This document shows positions 1 through 7,262 of a DNA stretch of 16,517 nt, piece by piece. Source of the stretch: CAZVVG01 sp964630615 (lineage in GTDB: Bacteria; Patescibacteriota; Minisyncoccia; Moranbacterales; UBA2206). The stretch lies in the NCBI GenBank assembly GCA_964630615.1, contig CAZVVG010000015.1, positions 1-16,517 of the forward strand, written 5' to 3'. Positions within the stretch are counted from its first letter, which is position 1. The number at the start of each line of letters is the position of its first letter. Under the pieces are notes generated by a model that ran no database searches, was not told the DNA's origin, and saw only the letters and a program-made list of their open reading frames with translations. A program made the translations under genes and the position numbers.

Positions 1-371
1 CCCGAACCCTGGATTTTCTTTCTTTGAAAATTCCGATCGCCGTGAGAAATAAGAAAGAGCTGCTTTTTCTTAAAATGGTTAAGAAAAAAGACCGTATCCG
101 GAAAAACATACTTTTTTGTGTCGGCTAGGAAACGCTCCACCGCTTTTCTTAGTTCTGACTTTTTAAAAGAAACTTTTTTTCTGAGCACTTGTAGATGCTT
201 TTCCAGTTGATAAGTTTTTACCGAAGAATTATTGCTGTTTGGAGGATAGGCAAAATAGAGCCGCTCGAAAAGGTCGGCCGAAATCCCGAACCGAAAAAAT
301 ATTTTTTTCAGATCCGTCTTGTATCTTTGGGTATTGAAAACAACGTCGTCAAAATCAATAAAAATCTTCAT
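1..371 (-). CDS. HAD-like hydrolase, partial (C-terminus off the left edge)
   Basis: Reading leftwards from an ATG at 371, 123 codons are visible before the window ends. The N-terminus MKIFIDFDDVVFNT carries the DxD nucleophile/acid pair of haloacid-dehalogenase hydrolases (motif I, D6 and D8). A later hydrophobic strand ending in Ser (LFLIS, S109) fits motif II. The segment between them is helical and charged, as expected for a cap domain. Family knowledge points to a phosphatase or related phosphotransferase, but the substrate cannot be told, and motifs III and IV lie outside the window. The ATG overlaps the yvcK stop as ATGA, and AAGGGA lies a few bases upstream inside yvcK, so translation is probably coupled to yvcK. 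Confidence 0.8.
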   Translation of the reverse strand, partial: MKIFIDFDDVVFNTQRYKTDLKKIFFRFGISADLFERLYFAYPPNSNNSSVKTYQLEKHLQVLRKKVSFKKSELRKAVERFLADTKKYVFPDTVFFLNHFKKKQLFLISHGDRNFQRKKIQGS

Positions 372-1396
372 ACAATTCCCTTGAGAATATTCTCATACTT
401 GCCTAGTTCTAAAAGCATAATCAAAAGCTCCGCCAATTTATTACTGTCGTGCCGAATTAGCGAACGCTGATTCGCCACCGCGTCGGAAGGGCTATACCGG
501 GCCAGTTTCCGACTCAAAAGATCGGCTTGAACCACTCGAAAAGATCTCTTTAGGCGGCGCTGAGGCTCAAAAGTCACCAGCAGTTCTTGCTGACTGCGAT
601 ACTTTTCAATGATTCTCTTCTCCGGCTTGCGCGTATTGAAGGTCACAAAGTTTAACCGGCCCGGACCAATAAATTCCTCTAGGGATTGAGCGTATTCATC
701 CAGGGTGAAGTTTTCCGTGTGTCCTTTTTTATTGACCAGATTGCAGTTCAACACCACCTTGGCTTTGGATTTTTTGATGGCTTCGGAGATTCCCTGAACT
801 AAAAAATTGGGAAGCAACGAACAATAGTAATTGCCAGGGCCAATGACGATCAGGTCCGCTTCCCGGATACTCCTCAAGGCTTGGGGGTTAGCCTTGACGG
901 AAGGAGAAAAATACATTTTTGAGATTCTGACCTTTTCAATCAGGTAGTTGTGATTGATCTCGTTTTGGCCCTTGAGAATTTTCCCGTTTTTAAGTCTTAA
1001 AAAAAGATGGCTATCCTGATTGGTAACCGGCAGGATCTCCCCTTTGACATTCAGAATTTTCATGGCTTCCTGAGTGGCAGCACCAAAGCTGCCACTGACT
1101 TTTTCCAGCGCAGAAAGGAAAAGGTTGCCGAAATTATGCCCCTTGAGCCCCCCACTTTCAAAACGATAATTCAGAAGTTTTCTTAACATTTCCGAAGATT
1201 CGCTTAGGGCCACCAGGCACTGGCGAACATCGCCCGGCGGCAGCACACCCAGCTCATCGCGCAACACACCCGTGGAACCGCCGTCATCCGCCATGGAAAC
1301 AACGGCCGAAATATCCACCGGGTATTTTTTAAGTCCGGAAAGTAGAGTGAAGCTTCCGGTTCCACCTCCAATGGTAACCAGTTTCTTGTTTTTCAT
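368..1396 (-). CDS. yvcK: YvcK/CofD-like protein (gluconeogenesis factor family)
   Basis: This 342-residue protein has the YvcK/CofD-like fold signatures in order: GGGTGS (10-15), DDGGSTGVLR (37-46), PPGDVRQCL (53-61), GHNFGNL (86-92), GPGNYYCSLLPN (186-197) and RHDSNKLA (315-322). YvcK proteins bind UDP-sugars and in Gram-positive bacteria affect cell-wall synthesis and growth on gluconeogenic carbon sources. They are related to 2-phospho-lactate transferase CofD but are not F420 enzymes. The length is normal for the family. Its ATG overlaps the stop of the upstream nucleotidyltransferase as ATGA, and its own TGA overlaps the HAD gene start in the same way, so all three are probably one translationally coupled unit. 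A link to a nucleotide-sugar pool is an inference from this pairing. Confidence 0.92.
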   Translation of the reverse strand: MKNKKLVTIGGGTGSFTLLSGLKKYPVDISAVVSMADDGGSTGVLRDELGVLPPGDVRQCLVALSESSEMLRKLLNYRFESGGLKGHNFGNLFLSALEKVSGSFGAATQEAMKILNVKGEILPVTNQDSHLFLRLKNGKILKGQNEINHNYLIEKVRISKMYFSPSVKANPQALRSIREADLIVIGPGNYYCSLLPNFLVQGISEAIKKSKAKVVLNCNLVNKKGHTENFTLDEYAQSLEEFIGPGRLNFVTFNTRKPEKRIIEKYRSQQELLVTFEPQRRLKRSFRVVQADLLSRKLARYSPSDAVANQRSLIRHDSNKLAELLIMLLELGKYENILKGIV

Positions 1397-2079
1397 TTTT
1401 TAGCGAATTTTTCAATAATTTTTTCCGCGTTTTGCAGATCATCCGGATTGCCAATTGGATGCCAATGCCCGGTCTTGACGACTCGGACCGGATAATCCCT
1501 CGCCATCACCGCCAAAGTTTGCGGCAAGCCGAATTCTCCATTACCAATTGGAACCAGGTCGTAATCAAAAAACTTCCGATTGAGACTGAAGATTCCCACC
1601 GCAGCCAGTCTCTCTTTGGACTTTTTTGGTTTTTCCACAATTTCCACGACATGGCCCCGCCGATTAGTTTTGATTATTCCGAAACGGCTTGGATCTTCCA
1701 CTTCCCGGGCCAAAACCGCCAAATCATACTTGAGCAGCTTTTTGATGTCTTTGGGATAATAAAGATCATCGCCGTAAACTACCAAAAATCTTTCTTCCAA
1801 AAGAAACTTGACCAGATGCAGAGCCCCTCCGGTTCCGTTTAAGTCCTTCTGGAAAACATATTTAATTTTCCGGCCTCCGAATTCCTTGCCAAAATAATTC
1901 ATTATCAATTCGCCGTAATAACCGATGACAAAAATCACCTCGTTAACCTCTTTAGGCAAAGCCTCTAGTTTATATTCTAGAATCGGCTTGCTCTTTATTT
2001 TTAGCATGGGCTTGGGAACTTCCCGGGTAAGGTCTAGCATGCGCTTGCCTCTTCCTGCCGCTAAAATTACTGCTTGCAT
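1393..2079 (-). CDS. Sugar-phosphate nucleotidyltransferase (NTP_transferase family)
   Basis: This 228-residue protein is the catalytic Rossmann-like domain of nucleotidyltransferases that join a sugar 1-phosphate to an NTP. It shows LAAGRGKRM (6-14), VPKPML (21-26), GTGGAL (82-87), a metal-binding YGDD (102-105), EKP (149-151) and GEFGLPQTL (181-189). The last is reminiscent of glucose-1-phosphate thymidylyl/uridylyltransferases. No left-handed beta-helix follows, so this is not a bifunctional GlmU. The nucleotide and sugar cannot be settled: dTTP/UTP with glucose 1-phosphate or GTP with mannose 1-phosphate are all possible. The gene starts 33 bases after leuS without a visible Shine-Dalgarno sequence and overlaps yvcK by 4 bases. 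Confidence 0.88.
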   Translation of the reverse strand: MQAVILAAGRGKRMLDLTREVPKPMLKIKSKPILEYKLEALPKEVNEVIFVIGYYGELIMNYFGKEFGGRKIKYVFQKDLNGTGGALHLVKFLLEERFLVVYGDDLYYPKDIKKLLKYDLAVLAREVEDPSRFGIIKTNRRGHVVEIVEKPKKSKERLAAVGIFSLNRKFFDYDLVPIGNGEFGLPQTLAVMARDYPVRVVKTGHWHPIGNPDDLQNAEKIIEKFAKK

Positions 2080-2112
2080 AATTTTTTTAGTGAATTAAGA
2101 ATTCTTGAGTGA

Positions 2113-4539
2113 TTAAACCACGAGATTCAACAGCCGGCCTTTGACAAAAACAATTTTGCGGGGCGGTTTTCCCGCGAGCCACTTGCTTACGCTCTCTTCT
2201 TTCAAAGCCAGCTGGCAAGCCGCCTTTTCTGAAATATCCGGAGCCACGGTTAATCTTCCACGAACTTTACCGTTGATTTGAACCACTAATTCAATTTGCT
2301 CTTCCTGGATCAAGTTTTCAGCGTATTTTGGCCATTTTTCTTTGAAAAGGCTTTCTTTATGCCCCAATTTTTCCCAAAGCTCTTCAGCCAGATGCGGCGC
2401 GAAAGGAGAAAAAACCAACAAGAATTTTTCCCAATCTTTTTTGGCTATTTCCCGGTAGGTTTGCAAACAGTTAATAAAAATCATCAATTGGCTGACCGCC
2501 GTGTTGAATTTTAAATTTTCAATGTCTTGACCAACTTTTTTTATTGTTTTTTCCAGCTCTCTCTGAACGGCCAGGGGAGTTTCTTTTTTTCCGACCTCCC
2601 AGGAAAGTTTAAAAACTTTTTCCAAAAAACGATAAACCCCAATAATTCCCTGGGTGTTCCAAGGTTTCGCATCTTCCAGCGGACCCATGAACATTTCAAA
2701 GATCCTGAGCGTATCGGCCCCGTATTTTTTCACCACTGCGTCGGGATTAATTACGTTTCCCAGTGATTTCGACATCTTGTTCCCGTCTTCGGCTAAAATT
2801 ATTCCTTGGTGGCGCAACTTTAAAAACGGTTCATCAAAGTTGAGATATTTTAATTTGTGGAGCGCTTTGGTAAAAAAACGGGAATAAAGCAGATGCAAAA
2901 CCGTGTGCTCCGCTCCCCCCACGTATAAGTCCACCGGCAGCCATTTTTTCAGTTTTTCCGGACTCGCGAATTCCTTTTCATTTTTTGGATCGCTGTAGCG
3001 GAAATAGTACCAGGAAGAACAGACGAAAGTATCCATCGTATCCGACTCTCTGCGGGCCGCGCCTCCGCATTTAGGACAACTGACAGCGTGAAATTTTTTT
3101 GAAGTCGCCAGGGGTGATTCTCCGTGGGGAACAAAATCCACGTCGGTGGGTAACAAAACCGGCAAATCTTTTTCCGGCACTGGTTGTTCCCCGCATTTTT
3201 CGCAATAAATAATCGGGATGGGGGCTCCCCAGTATCTCTGGCGAGAAACAAGCCAATCGCGCATTTTGTAATTAATTTTCTTCCGACCCAAATTGTTTTT
3301 TTCAAGCCAAGCTACCATTTTATTTCTAGCCTCTTCAGAGGTGAGGCCTGAATATTCCCCAGAATTGATTAAATGTCCGTCTTCCGGAAAGGCTTCTTTC
3401 TGGACGAAAGATTTTCCGTCCCGACTTTTTATGACTTCCTTGATGGGCAGTTTGAATTTTTTGGCAAACTCAAAATCCCGCTGATCGTGAGCTGGTACCG
3501 CCATAACGGCACCCGTGCCGTAGTGAACCAAAATAAAATCCGAAACAAAAAGCGGAATTTCTTCATGCGTAAAGGGATTGATAAGGGTCACTCCTTTTAC
3601 TTTTACGCCGGTTTTTTCCTTGGTCTCGGAAATTCTTTGAAGTTCCGACTTCCTTTGGCTTTTTTCTTGGTATTTTTTTATTTCAGAAAAATTGGAGATT
3701 TGAGGCTGAAGTTTTTCAAGAATTGGATGTTCGGGAGCGATAAGCGCATAAGTCATTCCGAAAACTGTATCCAGGCGGGTAGTGTAAACCTCCAGCGCCT
3801 CCTGGTGATTTTTAATCAGTAGCTGGAATTCCGCTCCCACGCTTTTCTGGATCCAGTTTTTTTGGCCCGCCTTGGTGCTTTCTGGCCAGTCAATTTTTTC
3901 CAAACCGGAAAGTAAGCCGGAGGTCGCGCCGTTGTCTTCAATAAAATCAGTAATTTTAAAAAACCACTGTTCCAATTCCTTTTGCTTAACTGGACTCTTG
4001 CAGCGCTCGCAAATTCCTCCCTCGGCTTGCTCGTTGGCCAAGACCGTTTGACAAGACTGGCACCAGTTGACTTTGCCCTGGCTTTTATAGGCCCAGCCGT
4101 TTTTATACAGCAACAAAAAAAACCACTGCGTCCATTTATAATAGGCAGGGTCAGCGGAAGAAATTTCCCGCGACCAGTCATAAGAAAAACCCATTCTTTT
4201 CATCTGGCTCTTAAAAGTCGCGATTGCCTTTTGAGTTGTCTGCTGCGGATGAATCTTAGTCTTAAGTGCGTAGTTTTCCGCCGGCAAGCCAAAAGCGTCC
4301 CAGCCCTGCGGATGAAGAACTCTAACTCCCTTCATTCTTAGATAGCGCGAGATGATGTCCGTGGCCGTATAGCTTTCCACGTGTCCCACGTGCAGTCCAT
4401 CACCTGAAGGATAGGGAAACATATCCAGAATATAGGCCTTTTTCCCTTCCAAACCGTCTGGCGCCGAATAAAGATCTGGGTTTTGCTCCCAAAAATGCTG
4501 CCAGTGAGCTTCAATTTTTTGGTGATTGTAACTTCTCAT
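2113..4539 (-). CDS. leuS: Leucyl-tRNA synthetase
   Basis: This class I synthetase charges tRNA-Leu. The 808 residues include the HIGH-region FPYPSGDGLHVGHV (41-54) and a first zinc-knuckle-like segment with Cys pairs at C160/C163 and C177/C180. The CP1 editing domain has the threonine-rich TTRLDTVFG (253-261) and GTGAVMAVPAHD (341-352). Next come RDWLVSRQRYWG (427-438) and a second Cys-pair zinc region (about C446/C449 and C488/C491). The catalytic KMSKS is at 588-592. The C-terminal VQINGKVRG segment is the usual tRNA-contacting domain. Both synthetic and editing sites look intact and the length is at the short end of normal. It is preceded by a good promoter-like sequence almost touching the start codon and a weak AAGG. 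Confidence 0.98.
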   Translation of the reverse strand: MRSYNHQKIEAHWQHFWEQNPDLYSAPDGLEGKKAYILDMFPYPSGDGLHVGHVESYTATDIISRYLRMKGVRVLHPQGWDAFGLPAENYALKTKIHPQQTTQKAIATFKSQMKRMGFSYDWSREISSADPAYYKWTQWFFLLLYKNGWAYKSQGKVNWCQSCQTVLANEQAEGGICERCKSPVKQKELEQWFFKITDFIEDNGATSGLLSGLEKIDWPESTKAGQKNWIQKSVGAEFQLLIKNHQEALEVYTTRLDTVFGMTYALIAPEHPILEKLQPQISNFSEIKKYQEKSQRKSELQRISETKEKTGVKVKGVTLINPFTHEEIPLFVSDFILVHYGTGAVMAVPAHDQRDFEFAKKFKLPIKEVIKSRDGKSFVQKEAFPEDGHLINSGEYSGLTSEEARNKMVAWLEKNNLGRKKINYKMRDWLVSRQRYWGAPIPIIYCEKCGEQPVPEKDLPVLLPTDVDFVPHGESPLATSKKFHAVSCPKCGGAARRESDTMDTFVCSSWYYFRYSDPKNEKEFASPEKLKKWLPVDLYVGGAEHTVLHLLYSRFFTKALHKLKYLNFDEPFLKLRHQGIILAEDGNKMSKSLGNVINPDAVVKKYGADTLRIFEMFMGPLEDAKPWNTQGIIGVYRFLEKVFKLSWEVGKKETPLAVQRELEKTIKKVGQDIENLKFNTAVSQLMIFINCLQTYREIAKKDWEKFLLVFSPFAPHLAEELWEKLGHKESLFKEKWPKYAENLIQEEQIELVVQINGKVRGRLTVAPDISEKAACQLALKEESVSKWLAGKPPRKIVFVKGRLLNLVV

Positions 4540-4548
4540 AATGCCTTT

Positions 4549-4577
4549 ATTCTATTCTATTCTTCCCCTTTTTTCAA
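4549..4577 (-). promoter_or_regulatory. Candidate sigma70-type promoter for leuS
   Basis: On the minus strand TTGAAA (4577-4572) is followed by exactly 17 bases and then TAGAAT (4554-4549), five of six matches to each consensus box. The expected transcription start falls at about 4542-4543, only 3 or 4 bases before the leuS ATG at 4539. That would make a nearly leaderless mRNA. TAGAA is tandemly repeated here, so the -10 box could shift by 5 bases. This is inferred from sequence only. Confidence 0.45.
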
Positions 4578-4623
4578 GAAAACTCGCCTCCAAAAGAAAA
4601 ACGCGGAAGACCCGAAATAAAGT

Positions 4624-4695
4624 TTATTCAAACTCTAATTCAGGATCCGTGAAAACTTTAAGTTTCACTTTTCCGCGCTTTTTAGGAAGATTCAA
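4624..4695 (-). CDS. Possible 23-residue coupled small ORF (uncertain)
   Basis: A TTG at 4695 overlaps the TGA of the 78-residue gene (TTGA) and opens 23 codons ending in TAA. The peptide is MNLPKKRGKV followed by KLKVFTDPELEFE: a basic first half and an acidic tail. It has no Shine-Dalgarno of its own, so translation would depend on reinitiation. An alternative start is the in-frame GTG at 4668, giving 14 residues. It could equally be a chance frame in a 150-base spacer, or the displaced true C-terminus of the upstream gene if that gene is frameshifted. Unrecognised. Confidence 0.2.
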   Translation of the reverse strand: MNLPKKRGKVKLKVFTDPELEFE

Positions 4696-4928
4696 GAAAT
4701 TTCCGCGAGCGGCAGCGAGTTAATTGCTTCAATTTCCTGCGGGCTTCCGCCCAACGGAGAGAGTAAGTCAAGATAATGCTCATACCGACATTTGTGTTTT
4801 CCGCAACCGCAAACCATCTCCAAGAGCGCCGTTTCACCCTTAAGCTCCCGGAGGATCCCGAAACTATCCGGGGGCTGACCAATGGAAACTAACCTTCCTA
4901 AGAAATTCTTGGCTTCTTCCTTGTCCAT
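4692..4928 (-). CDS. Small Cys/His protein of unknown function
   Basis: I do not recognise this 78-residue protein. It is mostly helical and charged, with a central cluster CGCGKHKC (C40, C42, H45, C47) and H51 shortly after, a plausible metal-binding site. There is no signal peptide or membrane segment, so it is probably cytosolic. The start is well supported: AAGGAGGAG lies just before the ATG, the strongest ribosome binding site in the window. It follows the carbonic-anhydrase-like gene by 33 bases and is the last gene before the leuS promoter region. The strong initiation signal and good coding shape argue that it is real; a metal-dependent role is inference only. Confidence 0.65.
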   Translation of the reverse strand: MDKEEAKNFLGRLVSIGQPPDSFGILRELKGETALLEMVCGCGKHKCRYEHYLDLLSPLGGSPQEIEAINSLPLAEIS

Positions 4929-4931
4929 TTT

Positions 4932-4940
4932 CTCCTCCTT
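4932..4940 (-). promoter_or_regulatory. Strong Shine-Dalgarno of the 78-residue gene
   Basis: AAGGAGGAG on the minus strand, with AGGAGG ending 5 bases before the ATG at 4928. It fixes the start of this gene. It stands out because nearly all neighbouring genes, including the highly expressed atp genes, have only A/T-rich leaders with at most AAGG or AAGGGA. Confidence 0.75.
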
Positions 4941-4961
4941 ATTTTTAATGGGTAAATAAAA

Positions 4962-5399
4962 TTAATTAACTCGAATAAATTCAACTTCCTCTTCATTCTT
5001 GGTCAGGCGGGCGTAAACCAAGATAACTTGTTTCTCGGGAAATTCCTTTTTAATCCTGGCTTCGGCTTTTTTTAGTTCTTTCCGGTGAAACACTTCTTCT
5101 TTTTCTCTATTTCCACCAAATTTTTGTTTTCCACCATAGGCTCCGCAATCCGAATGATTCACAATCACTATCTTTTCCACTTGGTGAAGACGACAGGAAA
5201 CGTCCAGACAGTCCCAGGCCAGTTCCTGGCCTTCGTTGATTGCCTTAGCCGCTCCCGGAAGAGAAGGAAAGTCAAAACTTTCAAGTCTTAGCTTCTTCTC
5301 AACAAATTCCAAAGTTTCCCGCCAAAAACGAAAATCAATACAAGTTAAGACCACGGCTGCGCACTGGTGGGTATGGGGATAGTTGAATTTCAATTTCAT
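4962..5399 (-). CDS. Short beta-carbonic-anhydrase-like protein
   Basis: This 145-residue protein keeps the beta-carbonic-anhydrase zinc site. TCIDFRF gives Cys-x-Asp-x-Arg (C20, D22, R24) and HSDCGAYGG gives His-x-x-Cys (H82, C85). In the family C20, H82 and C85 hold zinc and the D/R pair gates it, so activity (CO2 to bicarbonate) is plausible. It is shorter than the usual 190-220 residues, and the normal RNAG-type segment is replaced by LPGAAKAI. This resembles a divergent small subgroup of putative carbonic anhydrases. No signal peptide. It begins 17 bases after atpC without a visible Shine-Dalgarno and probably sits on the ATP synthase transcript. The physiological link with ATP synthase is inference. 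Confidence 0.75.
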   Translation of the reverse strand: MKLKFNYPHTHQCAAVVLTCIDFRFWRETLEFVEKKLRLESFDFPSLPGAAKAINEGQELAWDCLDVSCRLHQVEKIVIVNHSDCGAYGGKQKFGGNREKEEVFHRKELKKAEARIKKEFPEKQVILVYARLTKNEEEVEFIRVN

Positions 5400-5416
5400 A
5401 TTTTTTCAAACAGTTT

Positions 5417-5857
5417 TTAATCAAGAGTGACCCTTTTGGTCGAGTGGTGCTTCTTGGCGATTTTGATGCGCGCCATTTCCTTTTGGATTAAAGCGGCCAC
5501 TCGAGCGTATTCTTCTCCACTTAAGTGAATTTTTTCTTTTCTTAAGTCTTCGGCTCTTTTTTTGGCCTCTTCCGCTCGCTGAAGATTAATTTCTTCGGCC
5601 AACTCAGCCGTATCCGCTAAAATCACCAGTTGATTTTTATTAAATTCTACGAAGCCGCTGGAAATTGCCAGGCTAGTTTCTTCCTTGCCCTCTTTCAAAA
5701 TTATTTCTCCCGCTTTCAAGGAGGCAATGTAGGAACGGTGGTTGGGCAAAATCGTTACTTCTCCGTCAGCAACCGGTAAGGTAGCTTGATCAATTTCTTT
5801 TTCAAAAATAGTTCGTTCCGGAGTTATAATTTTGAATTTTATTTTTAAGTCTGACAT
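5417..5857 (-). CDS. atpC: F1Fo ATP synthase subunit epsilon
   Basis: The epsilon subunit sits on the central stalk with gamma and can inhibit ATP hydrolysis. The 146 residues show the N-terminal beta-sandwich (about 1-84) with the hallmark DGEVTILPNH (31-40). A C-terminal helical hairpin (about 88-137), rich in Glu, Lys and Arg, follows and is the part that can extend into F1. Length is slightly above the common 130-140. It lies 31 bases after atpD, in the usual last position of the operon. The start follows an A/T-rich leader without a Shine-Dalgarno. Confidence 0.95.
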   Translation of the reverse strand: MSDLKIKFKIITPERTIFEKEIDQATLPVADGEVTILPNHRSYIASLKAGEIILKEGKEETSLAISSGFVEFNKNQLVILADTAELAEEINLQRAEEAKKRAEDLRKEKIHLSGEEYARVAALIQKEMARIKIAKKHHSTKRVTLD

Positions 5858-5871
5858 TTGAGAAATTTTAA

Positions 5872-5890
5872 AGCTTAAGCGTTCTTAGCT
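5872..5890 (-). other. Small stem-loop on the atpD stop codon
   Basis: On the minus strand AGCTAAG pairs with CTTAAGCT across an AACG loop, a 7-bp stem with one bulged base. It begins inside the atpD TAG codon and lies wholly in the atpD-atpC spacer apart from that. No T run follows, so it is not an intrinsic terminator. Confidence 0.4.
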
Positions 5891-7262
5891 ATTTTTTGAC
5901 TTCCTCTATTCCGCCCTTCATATAAAATTCCTGTTCGGAAAATTCGTCCATCTTTCCTTCTAGAATCATGCGAAACCCCTTGATCGTGTCCGCAAGTTTT
6001 ACATATTTTCCGGAAGTGCCGGTGAACTGTTCCGCCACGAAAAAGGGCTGGGAAAGAAATTTCTGAATTTTTCGCGCCCGGGAAACCGTAACTTTGTCTT
6101 CGTCCGAAAGTTCTTCCATGCCTAAAATCGCGATGATATCCTGCAGATCTTTGTACCTTTGTAAAACTTTCTGCACTCCCCGCGCTACTTGATAGTGCTC
6201 TTCGCCAACAAGGTTTGGATCCAGAATGGTAGAGTTGGAATCCAGAGGATCAACTGCGGGATAAATCCCCAGCTCCGAAAGACCCCGGGAAAGCACCACG
6301 GTTGAATCCAAATGACCAAAAGTCGTGGCCGGCGCCGGATCGGTCAAGTCGTCGGCTGGCACATAAACCGCCTGAACAGAAGTAATTGAACCCTGACTGG
6401 TAGAGGTTATTCTTTCCTGAAGCTGACCCATTTCTTCAGCTAAAGTAGGTTGATAACCCACCGCCGAAGGAATGCGTCCTAAAAGCGCGGAAACTTCCGA
6501 GCCGGCCTGGGTAAAACGGAAGATATTATCGATAAAAAGAAGAACGTCTTTCCCTTCTTCATCGCGAAAATATTCAGCCATAGTCAGCGCTGAAAGGGCT
6601 ACCCGTTGGCGCGCCCCTGGTGGTTCGTTCATTTGCCCAAAAACTAAGCAAGTTTTGTCAATCACGCCAGAAGTTTTCATGTCGTGATAGAGATCGTTGC
6701 CTTCCCGTGTTCTTTCGCCCACTCCGGCAAAAACGCTATTGCCGCCATGTTCCTGAGCAATGTTACGAATCAATTCTTGAATAACCACGGTTTTCCCTAC
6801 TCCGGCTCCTCCAAAGAGTCCGACTTTTCCCCCTTTAACGAAAGGACAGATGAGATCAATAACTTTGATGCCCGTTTCAAAAATTTCCGCTTGGGTGGAT
6901 TGTTCTGAAAATTTGGGCGCTTCCCGGTGAATGGGAAAATATTTTTCCGAAATGACTTCTTCTTTTCCGTCGATCGGTTTGCCTAAAAGATTAAACATCC
7001 GGCCTAAAGTTTTTTCTCCGACCGGTACTTTAATGGGATCACCCGTAGCGCTCACTTCCATTCCCCTTTTCAAGCCGTCTGTCGAACCCATGGCCACGGC
7101 TCGGACTTTATTGGCCCCCAGATGTTGGGTAGTTTCCAAAACTAGAATTTCTTTTTCAGAAATTTTTATTTCCAGTGCGTCATAAATTTTGGGCAGCTTT
7201 TCCGTAAATGTTACGTCAACAACTGGACCAATAACTTGGGAGATTTTTCCTACATTACTCAT
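5889..7262 (-). CDS. atpD: F1Fo ATP synthase subunit beta
   Basis: Beta is the catalytic F1 subunit. From the ATG at 7262 it has 457 residues. GGAGVGKT is the Walker A loop (151-158), GERTREGND holds the catalytic Glu (E183) and LLFIDN is Walker B (241-246). The gamma-contacting DELSEED loop reads EELSDED (383-389), two conservative swaps that keep the charge. I chose ATG 7262 (MSNVGKISQV) because family members start there. An in-frame GTG at 7286 would add 8 A/T-rich-coded residues and neither has a Shine-Dalgarno. It follows atpG after an unusually long 218-base spacer that contains a palindromic repeat. Confidence 0.97.
   Translation of the reverse strand: MSNVGKISQVIGPVVDVTFTEKLPKIYDALEIKISEKEILVLETTQHLGANKVRAVAMGSTDGLKRGMEVSATGDPIKVPVGEKTLGRMFNLLGKPIDGKEEVISEKYFPIHREAPKFSEQSTQAEIFETGIKVIDLICPFVKGGKVGLFGGAGVGKTVVIQELIRNIAQEHGGNSVFAGVGERTREGNDLYHDMKTSGVIDKTCLVFGQMNEPPGARQRVALSALTMAEYFRDEEGKDVLLFIDNIFRFTQAGSEVSALLGRIPSAVGYQPTLAEEMGQLQERITSTSQGSITSVQAVYVPADDLTDPAPATTFGHLDSTVVLSRGLSELGIYPAVDPLDSNSTILDPNLVGEEHYQVARGVQKVLQRYKDLQDIIAILGMEELSDEDKVTVSRARKIQKFLSQPFFVAEQFTGTSGKYVKLADTIKGFRMILEGKMDEFSEQEFYMKGGIEEVKK

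Noticed and set aside
2097..2106. Palindrome AAGAATTCTT between leuS and the nucleotidyltransferase gene
   Set aside because: It has no loop for an RNA hairpin and no associated promoter; a 10-base palindrome of this A/T content is easily chance.
2949..4181. Long alternative frames overlapping leuS on both strands
   Set aside because: They lie entirely within a well-supported leucyl-tRNA synthetase, have no recognisable motifs and no ribosome binding sites; they are frame shadows.
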